Assembly: GCA_002733915.1 (NCBI GenBank)
Contig: NVXN01000015.1
Span: forward strand, 15,542-22,536
Direction: 5' to 3'
Length of the DNA: 6,995 bases
From: Aequorivita sp.
GTDB lineage: Bacteria > Bacteroidota > Bacteroidia > Flavobacteriales > Flavobacteriaceae
Below the pieces are notes generated by a model, which did not search any database, was not told the origin of the DNA, and worked only from the letters and a program-made list of their open reading frames with translations. Below are positions 1 to 6,313 of the stretch, in pieces. The position numbers and the translations under genes are program-made. The number at the start of each line of letters is the position of its first letter. Position 1 is the first letter of the stretch.

Positions 1-368
1 ATTTGAAAAAACAATTTAATACTAAAGTAGCCTTTATAGGCGATGGCATCAACGATGCACCGGTTTTGGCAGCGAGCGATGTTGGCATTGCAATGGGTGG
101 TTTGGGCAGCGATGTGGCGATAGAGACCGCAGATGTAATCATCCAAACAGACCAACCAAGTAAAATAGCTAGAGCCATAAAAATAGGACGTTCTACAAGA
201 CGCATCGTTTGGCAGAATATTGGGTTGGCCTTTGGTGTAAAAGCAGTGGTTTTGGTTTTGGGCGCAGGTGGTCTGGCAACGATGTGGGAAGCAGTTTTTG
301 CCGATGTAGGCGTGGCCTTGTTAGCCATTCTGAATGCGGTTCGATTACAGAAGATGAATTGGAAATAG
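1..368 (+). CDS. Zn/Cd/Pb-type P1B-2 heavy-metal ATPase, C-terminal fragment
   Basis: This is the C-terminal 121 residues of an integral inner-membrane pump that uses ATP to export soft divalent metals (Zn, Cd, Pb). The gene begins upstream of the window. The TTG at position 3 is an internal Leu codon, not a start, because the reading frame is open to the window edge and begins in the middle of the ATPase P-domain. Seen directly: the hinge motif GDGINDAP at fragment residues 13-20, then the end of the P-domain, then two membrane spans (about 71-90 and 96-114). The last two spans carry K80 and D101, 21 residues apart, in the contexts FGVKAVV and FADVGVALLAILNAVRL. This matches the conserved Lys/Asp pair of ZntA/CadA (P1B-2). 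The Cu-type YN and MxxSS signatures are absent, as is the HEGGT of P1B-4. Only 9 bp separate it from the next small gene, so they are probably cotranscribed. The N-terminal metal-binding region cannot be assessed. Confidence 0.93.
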   Translation, partial: LKKQFNTKVAFIGDGINDAPVLAASDVGIAMGGLGSDVAIETADVIIQTDQPSKIARAIKIGRSTRRIVWQNIGLAFGVKAVVLVLGAGGLATMWEAVFADVGVALLAILNAVRLQKMNWK

Positions 369-377
369 TATAAAAGA

Positions 378-545
378 ATGTCTCAAAAAAGAAGAAATAG
401 AAGAAACAAAAAAAATCGGAAATCATCGAATACCGACATCACAAAAAGAGATAAGGTCAAAGGTATTCTTATGATAATCCTTATGGTAATAGCCGCATTT
501 CTGCTTTATTTTTTTGTGCTAAAAGGAAATATTCATAAGCATTAA
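378..545 (+). CDS. small Arg/Lys-rich single-span membrane protein (copy 1)
   Basis: This 55-residue protein belongs to no family I recognise. It begins MSQKRRNRRNKK and is strongly basic through residue 28. It then has one hydrophobic segment (about 30-48, rich in I, L, M and F) and ends in a short KGNIHKH tail. By the positive-inside rule the N-terminus should lie in the cytoplasm. The ATG lies 9 bp after the stop of the Zn/Cd ATPase, which suggests cotranscription and coupling. It is a real gene rather than a chance ORF because a second copy lies just downstream with the same architecture. The RRNRRNKK block and an ITK[RK]DK[VI] block are both shared, and codon differences within them are synonymous. 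Function is unknown. Its place next to a P-type ATPase invites comparison with small single-span pump subunits such as KdpF, but that is only an analogy. Confidence 0.72.
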   Translation: MSQKRRNRRNKKNRKSSNTDITKRDKVKGILMIILMVIAAFLLYFFVLKGNIHKH

Positions 546-634
546 TGAATTAAGATAATAAAATATTCCAAGTGGTTTGTGTGGCTACAAAAATTGAAGT
601 GGAAATGATTGATATATAGTAAAAATGATATTCT

Positions 635-808
635 ATGTCGGAAAATAGACGGAATAGACGAAATAAAAAAAGCAATAAAGTACCCTCTGTAAAAAATAGT
701 ATTACCAAAAAAGATAAAATAATTTGGATTAGTATTCTAATCGTTGTTATTGTGTTAATCTTCTTTGTACTGTTCTTGCAATTCCTAAAGTACTTTATCT
801 ATATTTAG
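635..808 (+). CDS. small Arg/Lys-rich single-span membrane protein (copy 2, paralogue)
   Basis: This 57-residue protein begins MSENRRNRRNKK, has a basic linker, then ITKKDKI at residues 23-29. One hydrophobic segment follows (about 29-50, including WISILIVVIVLIFF) and a short tail KYFIYI. It is the paralogue of the preceding small gene: residues 5-12 are identical, the ITKxDK block is conserved with a two-residue shift, and the membrane segments differ freely. An ATG at 625 is in another frame and leads nowhere, so 635 is the start. An 89-bp AT-rich gap separates the two copies; I see no consensus TAnnTTTG promoter in it. The gene ends 122 bp before copA. No function is known; a membrane-associated accessory role with one or both flanking metal ATPases is inferred from position only. 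Confidence 0.7.
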   Translation: MSENRRNRRNKKSNKVPSVKNSITKKDKIIWISILIVVIVLIFFVLFLQFLKYFIYI

Positions 809-837
809 ATGCAATGCTTTTGCAATAAATGAAACGA

Positions 838-866
838 ATTCAGCAAATTCTACAAATCATTCAGCA
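838..866 (+). repeat. direct repeat ATTCAGCA x2, 21 bp apart, upstream of copA
   Basis: ATTCAGCA occurs at 838-845 and again at 859-866. A related ATTCTACA lies between them at 847-854. The 21-bp period of the two perfect copies equals two helical turns, the arrangement expected when a dimeric activator binds one face of DNA. The repeats lie about 45-75 bp upstream of the likely copA transcription start. Eight-base repeats can arise by chance in AT-rich DNA, so this is only a candidate regulator site. Confidence 0.35.
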
Positions 867-901
867 TATAACGTAACACATTAAAGTCCTTTAATCCTGA
901 A

Positions 902-918
902 ATTTGTACTGTACAAAT
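902..918. promoter_or_regulatory. 17-bp perfect palindrome in copA leader, candidate metal-responsive operator
   Basis: ATTTGTAC-T-GTACAAAT is a perfect inverted repeat with 8-bp arms around a single central T. It ends 12 bp before the copA ATG at 931. It overlaps GAAATTTG (899-906), which matches the Bacteroidota -7 box TAnnTTTG except for its first base; no convincing TTG lies at the -33 distance. A dimeric repressor or regulator bound here would cover the promoter or the start of the transcript. The site is not the CopY cop box (TACAnnTGTA), nor a typical MerR/CueR or Fur box that I recognise, so the regulator is unknown. Its position also argues against translation starting at the upstream TTG at 904. 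Confidence 0.55.
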
Positions 919-930
919 AAGAATAGGATT

Positions 931-3189
931 ATGGAGACAATTAACATATTTGAAACCAAAGAAAAGAACCGCAAACAAGGTATAAAAGAATCATTCCCAG
1001 TTACAGGTATGACCTGCGCATCTTGTGCATCCAGCGTTGAATCAGTATTAAAACACACAGAAGGTGTATTTGATGCAAGCGTAAACTTTGCGAGCAGTTC
1101 TGTTCTTGTAGAGTACGACAAAGAGTTGAGTCCTAATCAACTTCAAAATGCACTTCGTGAAGTGGGTTATGATATTATTATTGATGCGGAGAATCCTTCT
1201 GAAGTACAACAAGAACTTCAACAAAAGCACTATCAGGATATAAAATACCGTACCATCTGGTCGGCAATACTTACGCTTCCAATTTTTGTATTAGGAATGT
1301 TTTTTATGCAATGGGAACCTGGGAAGTGGATTTCGTTGATATTGACTTTTCCGATTCTCTTTTGGTTCGGTCGTAGCTTTTTCATTAATGCTTTTAAGCA
1401 AGCCAAACACGGTAAAGCAAATATGGATACGCTTGTAGCCTTGAGTACTGGAATCGCTTTTCTTTTTAGTGTATTCAATACTTTTTTTCCTGAATTTTGG
1501 TTGAGCCGTGGTATCGCGCCTCACGTTTATTACGAGGCAGCTACCGTGATTATCACCTTCATTTCCTTGGGAAAACTATTGGAAGAAAAGGCAAAATCCA
1601 ATACGTCTTCTGCCATTAAAAAACTGATGGGCTTACAGCCTAAAACCCTTAAAATTATTGAGAATGGGGAAGAAAAAGAAATTCCTATTTCGTCCGTGCA
1701 AGTGGGTCAGACCATTTTAGTACGTCCGGGAGAAAAGATTCCTGTGGATGGAGAAGTTTCCAAAGGAAGCTCGTATGTAGATGAAAGTATGATTACAGGA
1801 GAGCCTGTTCCAGTAGAAAAATCAAAGGATGAAAAAGTATTTGCAGGCACGGTAAACCAAAAAGGAAGTTTCCAATTTATTGCTGAAAAAGTAGGTGGAG
1901 AAACCTTGCTATCACAAATCATTAAAATGGTTCAGGAAGCCCAAGGAAGCAAAGCACCTGTACAGAAACTGGTCGATAAAATTGCTGGAATATTTGTTCC
2001 GGTTGTGTTGGGGATATCTATTATCACTTTTATTGTTTGGATGTCAATTGGAGGCGATAATGCATTTTCGCAGGCCTTATTAACCTCGGTAGCAGTATTG
2101 GTTATCGCCTGTCCTTGTGCGTTAGGATTGGCAACACCAACTGCCATTATGGTGGGTATTGGTAAAGGTGCTGAAAATAATATTCTTATAAAAGATGCCG
2201 AAAGTTTAGAACTCGGTCATAAAGTGAATGCTGTCATTCTTGATAAAACAGGTACAATTACAGAAGGAAAACCTTTAGTAACTGATATACTTTGGAAGGA
2301 TAAACTTGAAAATCAAAGTCAATACAAGCAAATTCTTTTGGCAATAGAAGCACAATCAGAACATCCTTTGGCGGAAGCGGTAGTTAACCACTTAAAAGAT
2401 GAAAATATTGAAAAAGCTGAAATTACTTCTTTTGAAAGTATTACGGGAAAAGGTGTGAAAGCTCAAACAGAAAATGGTTCACAATACTATGTTGGAAATC
2501 ATAAATTAATGCTTGAGAAAAATATTCAAATAGACGTTTCTTTAATGCAAACAGCAGAAAGTCTCGAAGAGCAAGCAAAAACAGTCATATTCTTTGGGAA
2601 TGAAAAACAAGTATTGGCGATACTTGCCATTGCAGACAAGATTAAGGAAACTTCAAAAAAGGCCATAGCAACGCTTCAAGAAAGAGGCATCGAGGTTTAT
2701 ATGCTTACGGGAGATAATAATAAAACCGCATCTGCTGTCGCAAAACAAGTAGGAATAACAAATTACCAAGGAGAAGTGATGCCTTCGGACAAAGCTGCTT
2801 TTGTTGAAAAATTACAAGCAGAAGGAAAGATAGTAGCGATGGTTGGTGATGGCATAAACGATTCCCACGCTTTGGCGCAGGCCAATGTAAGTATCGCAAT
2901 GGGTAAAGGCTCGGACATTGCAATGGACGTTGCAAAAATGACATTGATAACGTCAGATTTGCAATCTATTCCCAAAGCTTTGGAACTATCGAAAAGAACG
3001 GTGTTGGGCATACGTCAGAATTTATTTTGGGCATTTATTTATAATCTCATTGGTATTCCAATCGCCGCGGGCGTTTTGTATCCCGTAAATGGATTTTTAT
3101 TGGACCCAATGATTGCAGGAATGGCAATGGCTTTCAGTAGCGTATCTGTAGTTCTAAATAGCTTAAGGCTTAAACGAATAAAACTTTAA
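931..3189 (+). CDS. copA: Cu(I)-exporting P1B-1-type ATPase CopA
   Basis: This 752-residue inner-membrane pump exports Cu(I), and possibly Ag(I), from the cytoplasm using ATP. Domains in order: one N-terminal HMA domain (about 21-88) with GMTCASC (Cys29 and Cys32); four membrane spans (about 109-217); the actuator domain with TGEP at 289-292; spans 5 and 6 with the metal-site CPC at 394-396; the P/N domains with DKTGT (phosphorylated Asp438), SEHP (His478), TGDN (593-596) and GDGIND (639-644); and the last two spans. These carry Y704-N705 and MAFSS (733-737), the P1B-1 copper signature. Length is normal for a CopA with one HMA domain, and no frameshift is seen. After GDGIND the sequence is SH rather than the usual AP. 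The ATG at 931 was chosen over the in-frame TTG at 904, which lies inside the palindrome. The HMA protein gene follows after 23 bp, apparently in one operon. Confidence 0.95.
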   Translation: METINIFETKEKNRKQGIKESFPVTGMTCASCASSVESVLKHTEGVFDASVNFASSSVLVEYDKELSPNQLQNALREVGYDIIIDAENPSEVQQELQQKHYQDIKYRTIWSAILTLPIFVLGMFFMQWEPGKWISLILTFPILFWFGRSFFINAFKQAKHGKANMDTLVALSTGIAFLFSVFNTFFPEFWLSRGIAPHVYYEAATVIITFISLGKLLEEKAKSNTSSAIKKLMGLQPKTLKIIENGEEKEIPISSVQVGQTILVRPGEKIPVDGEVSKGSSYVDESMITGEPVPVEKSKDEKVFAGTVNQKGSFQFIAEKVGGETLLSQIIKMVQEAQGSKAPVQKLVDKIAGIFVPVVLGISIITFIVWMSIGGDNAFSQALLTSVAVLVIACPCALGLATPTAIMVGIGKGAENNILIKDAESLELGHKVNAVILDKTGTITEGKPLVTDILWKDKLENQSQYKQILLAIEAQSEHPLAEAVVNHLKDENIEKAEITSFESITGKGVKAQTENGSQYYVGNHKLMLEKNIQIDVSLMQTAESLEEQAKTVIFFGNEKQVLAILAIADKIKETSKKAIATLQERGIEVYMLTGDNNKTASAVAKQVGITNYQGEVMPSDKAAFVEKLQAEGKIVAMVGDGINDSHALAQANVSIAMGKGSDIAMDVAKMTLITSDLQSIPKALELSKRTVLGIRQNLFWAFIYNLIGIPIAAGVLYPVNGFLLDPMIAGMAMAFSSVSVVLNSLRLKRIKL

Positions 3190-3212
3190 TATTAATTATA
3201 AATTTAAATACT

Positions 3213-3425
3213 ATGAAAACTTTAAAATTTAAAACAAATATCAATTGTGGTGGGTGTGTGTCAAAAGTAACCCCTTTTTTAAACAAGCAAGAAGGTGTAG
3301 AAAGTTGGGAAGTGGATACCGCCAATCCTGACAAAATCCTGACTATTGAAAGCGATGGTGCTACAGAAGAAGATGTAAAGGCTACATTACAAAAAGTAGG
3401 GTTTAAAGCTGAACCTGTAGATTAA
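3213..3425 (+). CDS. CopZ/Atx1-like HMA-domain metal-binding protein
   Basis: This 70-residue cytoplasmic protein is a single heavy-metal-associated (ferredoxin-like) domain. The metal site is NINCGGCV, with Cys12 and Cys15 forming the CxxC that would hold Cu(I). The rest fits the fold: basic helix SKVTPFLN, a GVESWEVD strand, then a helix (ATEEDVKATLQKVG) and a final FKAEPVD strand. There is no signal peptide. It lies 23 bp after copA and 15 bp before the peptidase gene, so a role as copper chaperone or buffer for CopA is likely. The site departs from the usual GMTCxxC: Asn replaces Thr before the first Cys, the Met is missing, and Gly-Gly lies between the cysteines. Lys65 occupies the position where bacterial CopZ often has Tyr, a feature closer to Atx1. 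Metal specificity is inferred from context. Confidence 0.85.
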   Translation: MKTLKFKTNINCGGCVSKVTPFLNKQEGVESWEVDTANPDKILTIESDGATEEDVKATLQKVGFKAEPVD

Positions 3426-3440
3426 TCCTTGCGTTTTAAT

Positions 3441-4223
3441 ATGGTTTATATTTTAATTTCAGTTGTGGTTATTCTCTTTGCTGTTCATTTTTACAGAAAA
3501 GCGAAACGCCATAGTGTAAAGTCATTTCCAGAGCATTGGCACAGATTATTGATGGATAATGTTCTGTTTTATAGAAATCTCTCTAAAAATAAGCAGCTTA
3601 TTTTTCAACAAAAAATGATGCAATTTTTAAGTGAGGTTTATATAGATGGTGTGCAGTTTGAATTGGAAGAATTGGACAAGATTTTAATTGCGGCAAGCGC
3701 AGTAATCCCTGTTTTTGGTTTTAAAGAATGGCATTACACCAACTTAAGCGGTATCCTTTTATATCCAGATTATTTTAATGAGGATATGCAATTTAGTAGC
3801 AAGGATAACTCAAGAAATATTGGTGGAATAGTTGGGAATGGACGTTTTGAGAAGCAAATGATTTTATCTAAAAAAGCATTGTACCACGGCTTTAAAAACA
3901 CAACCGATAAAAGTAATACTGGCATACACGAATTTGTGCACCTTATTGATAAGCTGGATGATAGTACAGATGGAGTTCCAGAGCGATTATTAGAACATCA
4001 ATATGCTATACCTTGGCTTAACTTAATCCATAAGGAAATAGAAGCGATAAATGATAATCACTCTGATATAAGGAAATATGGAGGTACCAATCAAGCTGAA
4101 TTTTTTGCCGTTGCATCAGAGTATTTCTTTGAACGTCCTGATTTGCTTAAAAAGAAACATCCTGAATTATATAAGATGTTGGTTAAATGTTTTAATCAAA
4201 AGTCAATCAGTTTAAACATATAG
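3441..4223 (+). CDS. membrane-anchored MtfA-like zinc peptidase (M90 family)
   Basis: This 260-residue protein has an N-terminal membrane span (about 2-17, VYILISVVVILFAVHFY) followed by basic residues, then a soluble domain of the MtfA/DgsA anti-repressor type. The metallopeptidase site is HEFVH (His163, Glu164, His167). The downstream block AEFFAVASEYFFERP supplies the likely third zinc ligand, Glu220. E. coli MtfA is a cytosolic zinc aminopeptidase that binds the repressor Mlc; whether that applies here is doubtful. The positive residues after the span suggest the catalytic domain faces the cytoplasm. The ATG at 3441 is preferred to an in-frame TTG at 3429, which would add only MRFN before it. 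It follows the HMA gene by 15 bp, so it appears to belong to the copper operon. Substrate and role in metal stress are unknown. Confidence 0.85.
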   Translation: MVYILISVVVILFAVHFYRKAKRHSVKSFPEHWHRLLMDNVLFYRNLSKNKQLIFQQKMMQFLSEVYIDGVQFELEELDKILIAASAVIPVFGFKEWHYTNLSGILLYPDYFNEDMQFSSKDNSRNIGGIVGNGRFEKQMILSKKALYHGFKNTTDKSNTGIHEFVHLIDKLDDSTDGVPERLLEHQYAIPWLNLIHKEIEAINDNHSDIRKYGGTNQAEFFAVASEYFFERPDLLKKKHPELYKMLVKCFNQKSISLNI

Positions 4224-4225
4224 GT

Positions 4226-4238
4226 CTTTCAACGAAAG
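4226..4238 (+). terminator. weak hairpin after the copper operon
   Basis: CTTTC-AAC-GAAAG forms a 5-bp stem with a 3-base loop, starting 3 bp after the peptidase stop codon. It is followed by TTATATG rather than a real T tract, so it is at best a poor intrinsic terminator. A change of transcription unit here is supported more by the -7 box further on than by this hairpin. Confidence 0.25.
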
Positions 4239-4283
4239 TTATATGTCGTGTTAAAAAACATAGTTACAAGTTTTAAAATTTTA

Positions 4284-4291
4284 TATATTTG
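4284..4291 (+). promoter_or_regulatory. Bacteroidota-type -7 box (TATATTTG) upstream of the His-rich gene
   Basis: TATATTTG matches the Bacteroidota sigma-factor -7 consensus TAnnTTTG at every fixed base. It lies in the 74-bp gap after the peptidase gene and ends 6 bp before the ATG at 4298. The -33 element is poor: the best candidate is TTA at 4264-4266, 17 bp upstream. If it is used, transcription would start within a few bases of the ATG and the message would be leaderless or nearly so. It would mark the start of the RND efflux operon. Confidence 0.5.
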
Positions 4292-4297
4292 TATTTG

Positions 4298-4738
4298 ATG
4301 CAAAAACCAAAAAAAATAGCGGCATTTTTCTTTTTAGGCTTATTTAGCCTAATGTTACTGCATCAGGTTTTTCCACATTTGCATCATCAGCACGAGGACT
4401 CACATTCCCATTCAGATATTGTACATTCGGGGGAGCACCATCATCACGATAATAGTTCCAAAGAAAAAGAAGATTCTCCTTACGGTTTCTTTGATTTCTT
4501 TTTGGATACACACATTCATTCCACGGTGTCCAGCGACATAGTTGTACTTAAAAGGAATACAGTCGAGCAGCAGACTATCGTGGATGATAATATCGTAAAA
4601 CCTACTACTGATTTTCAAGGCTTTTATGTAATTGATGATAGGCAAAATAAGAAACCGCCGATTTATCATCCACCCAACAATTATTTCAATTCTTATCTAT
4701 CATCCCTCGATTTACGGGGCCCACCATCTTTAGGTTAA
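4298..4738 (+). CDS. His-rich small membrane or exported protein at head of efflux operon
   Basis: This 146-residue protein has a basic start (MQKPKK) and a hydrophobic segment (about 7-25) with no AxA site or lipobox Cys, so it is either a membrane anchor or a non-cleaved signal. Right after it comes a histidine cluster: HLHHQHED (27-34), HSHS (36-39) and EHHHHD (46-51), with more His at 72, 74 and 124. The rest is polar, ending in LDLRGPPSLG. I recognise it only as the kind of His-rich small protein found ahead of RND metal-efflux genes in Bacteroidota, and can name no family with confidence. The likely role is binding metal ions (Zn, Co, Ni or Cu) on the periplasmic side. The ATG at 4298 is used; the in-frame TTG at 4289 lies within the -7 box. 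Seventy-one base pairs and a strong hairpin separate it from the channel gene. Confidence 0.75.
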   Translation: MQKPKKIAAFFFLGLFSLMLLHQVFPHLHHQHEDSHSHSDIVHSGEHHHHDNSSKEKEDSPYGFFDFFLDTHIHSTVSSDIVVLKRNTVEQQTIVDDNIVKPTTDFQGFYVIDDRQNKKPPIYHPPNNYFNSYLSSLDLRGPPSLG

Positions 4739-4745
4739 TCGTTTA

Positions 4746-4774
4746 AGAATGCCTGTCTTTATGATAGGGATTCT
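4746..4774 (+). other. strong intercistronic RNA hairpin upstream of the efflux channel gene
   Basis: AGAATGCCTGTC (4746-4757) pairs with GATAGGGATTCT (4763-4774) around a TTTAT loop. Of 12 opposed positions, 10 are Watson-Crick pairs, one is a G-U wobble and one is a G-G mismatch. It starts 8 bp after the His-rich gene's stop and ends 35 bp before the channel ATG. It is not followed by a T tract (GCCATACATT), so a simple terminator is unlikely. Roles in RNA processing, message stability or attenuation, setting different amounts of the flanking proteins, are possible. Confidence 0.55.
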
Positions 4775-4809
4775 GCCATACATTAAGATTAAACCTAAAA
4801 TTTCAAACA

Positions 4810-5994
4810 ATGAATAAATACATCGTGTCCGCAATTTGCGGATGCCTGTTCTTTGTTAATAGTTTCTCTCAAACTAAAAATGTAGAGGAACTGCTTAATG
4901 AAATTGAACAGAACAACACAGAGTTAAAAGGCTATCAATCATTTATTGAAAGCCAACAACTTGAAAACAAGAGCACCAATAATCTACCCGACCCACAGCT
5001 TTCAGGGTATTATTTGCCCTTTGGCGATAATGCGACGGGAAATTATACCGAATATGAGATATCGCAATCCTTCGAATTTCCGACGGTATATGGTTCGCGC
5101 AATAAATGGAACGACTTAAAGTCGATACAACTGCAAACGTCCTATGCTAAAAAAAGGCAGGAAGTCTTGTTGGAAGCAAAATCGGTATTGATTGAACTCG
5201 CTTTCCTTCAAAAACAGAAGGCTATTGAAACCGAAAGAAGAACCCAGAGCAAACAGGTTTTCGACCAAATTCAAGAGCTTTATGACAAGGAACAAGTCGG
5301 TATTTTGGATTTGAACAAGGCGAAAATCGCTTGGATTCAAGAGCAATTTGGAGTTGAACAAATAGAAAGCGAAATCCAAATTGTATTGTCCAAACTCAAA
5401 ACCTTAAATGGCGGGAAAGCCATTGATGGTTTTACGTCAGGTATTGATTTATCTATCGAGGTTGCTGCGGTAGAAACGCTTTGGCAAGAAAAATTGTCAA
5501 ACGACCCTTCTTTACAAGGTTTAAATGCTGCTGAAACGGCTTCGCTTCAAAAAGTAAAATTGGAAAAAAACAAGGTGCTACCAAATGTGGCACTTGGTTA
5601 CAATTATCAGGGTGTTAGCGGCAACAATTATTCAGGTTTTTACGGTGGTCTTTCCATTCCGTTGTGGAACAGCAAGAACAAGGTAAAAGCGGCAGAAGCC
5701 GATTATGAATATCAGCAATCGAACACTCAAGTTGTTACTGCTTCGCTCTATGCACAATTTCAGGAACTATACAATCGATATGAATTGATGCGCAAAAAAT
5801 ACAGTGAGTATCTAACTACGATGGGCAACTTAAATAGCGAACAACTACTCTTTAAGGCTTATATGTTGGGCGAATATTCATATATGGATTACTATGTCGA
5901 GCTTCAATTTTATCGTAATGCATTAGACAGAATGTTGCAGATGGAAAAAGAAATCCAAATGCTTCAGGCACAACTCTCAAAACATCAACTATAA
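4810..5994 (+). CDS. CzcC/CusC-type outer-membrane efflux channel (TolC family)
   Basis: This 394-residue protein is the outer-membrane channel of a tripartite RND metal-efflux system. It has a Sec signal peptide with likely cleavage after Ser20 (SFS^QTK), common in this phylum. The mature part has the repeat structure of outer-membrane efflux proteins: a first half with NLPDPQLSGYYLP (58-70) and QSFEFPTVYGSR (86-97), then long charged helices (about 98-200). The second half has VLPNVALGYNYQGV (257-270), GFYGGLSIPLWNSKNKV (276-292) and helices to the end, including GEYSYMDYYVELQFYRN (354-370). NxLPDP and QxFEFP with YGSR are typical of the CzcC-like group in Bacteroidota. There is no lipobox Cys at the cleavage site, unlike E. 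coli CusC, although Cys10 and Cys12 lie in the signal. The next gene follows after 18 bp. Metal specificity cannot be read from this subunit. Confidence 0.9.
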   Translation: MNKYIVSAICGCLFFVNSFSQTKNVEELLNEIEQNNTELKGYQSFIESQQLENKSTNNLPDPQLSGYYLPFGDNATGNYTEYEISQSFEFPTVYGSRNKWNDLKSIQLQTSYAKKRQEVLLEAKSVLIELAFLQKQKAIETERRTQSKQVFDQIQELYDKEQVGILDLNKAKIAWIQEQFGVEQIESEIQIVLSKLKTLNGGKAIDGFTSGIDLSIEVAAVETLWQEKLSNDPSLQGLNAAETASLQKVKLEKNKVLPNVALGYNYQGVSGNNYSGFYGGLSIPLWNSKNKVKAAEADYEYQQSNTQVVTASLYAQFQELYNRYELMRKKYSEYLTTMGNLNSEQLLFKAYMLGEYSYMDYYVELQFYRNALDRMLQMEKEIQMLQAQLSKHQL

Positions 5995-6012
5995 ATTTTA
6001 AAACATACAACT

Positions 6013-6294
6013 ATGAAATCGAAGATTCACGAATACCAAAACAAATATTTAGCAATGAGTAAATTTTCAAAAATAATATTCGCAATAACCATAGGTTCAA
6101 TGATTATCGTAACCTCTTGCAGGGATACAAAAACCGAAAACACAGATGACCACGGCCACGAACACAGTGCCGATGGCAGTCATATGGAGGATGAAACCAT
6201 AGAGCAAGAAGAATTTCAGGTGGAAAAAGATTCTATGGAGATGAAAAATGAAACTCACAAACACGATGATGGTTCTGAACACCACGACCATTAA
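6013..6294 (+). CDS. small His-rich lipoprotein in RND efflux operon
   Basis: This is a 93-residue protein if translation begins at 6013, or 79 residues if it begins at the in-frame ATG at 6055. The later start gives a signal of normal length (MSKFSKIIFAITIGSMIIVTSC). The earlier one adds a 14-residue polar extension but has the ACTATG leader also seen at the HMA gene. The lipobox is VTSC, with Cys36 (long numbering) the lipidated residue. The mature protein is very acidic and His-rich: DDHGHEHSADGSHMEDE (45-61) and HKHDDGSEHHDH (82-93). No globular domain is evident. The first block resembles the N-terminus of the adaptor encoded next, suggesting the same metal ligand. It lies 18 bp after the channel gene and 19 bp before the adaptor gene, so it is almost certainly in the operon. 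A periplasmic metal-capturing role is inferred. Confidence 0.8.
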   Translation: MKSKIHEYQNKYLAMSKFSKIIFAITIGSMIIVTSCRDTKTENTDDHGHEHSADGSHMEDETIEQEEFQVEKDSMEMKNETHKHDDGSEHHDH

Positions 6295-6313
6295 AATCTA
6301 ATAAATATAAAAG

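Noticed and set aside
193..426. 77-codon minus-strand frame over the end of the Zn/Cd ATPase
   Set aside because: Phe-rich low-complexity translation, antisense to a well-supported ATPase and to the first small gene.
763..773. TTTGTACTGT, same as the left part of the copA palindrome
   Set aside because: It is within the second small gene, lacks the right arm, and encodes part of its membrane span; most likely chance.
811..826. GCAAT repeat (GCAAT-GCTTTT-GCAAT) after the second small gene
   Set aside because: Short direct repeat with no stem, T tract or promoter match; too weak to call.
904..930. TTG start adding nine residues to CopA
   Set aside because: It lies inside the perfect palindrome and near the -7 box, and the added residues are not part of the HMA domain. 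The ATG at 931 is preferred.
2863..2868. GDGINDSH in CopA in place of GDGINDAP as a sign of a defective pump
   Set aside because: All catalytic Asp, Gly and Asn residues remain; the Ser-His variation follows the motif, and to my recollection similar Ser-containing forms occur in Bacteroidota CopA proteins.
4242..4262. TATGT...ACATA inverted repeat upstream of the His-rich gene
   Set aside because: Only 5-bp arms with an 11-base loop in AT-rich DNA, not distinguishable from chance.
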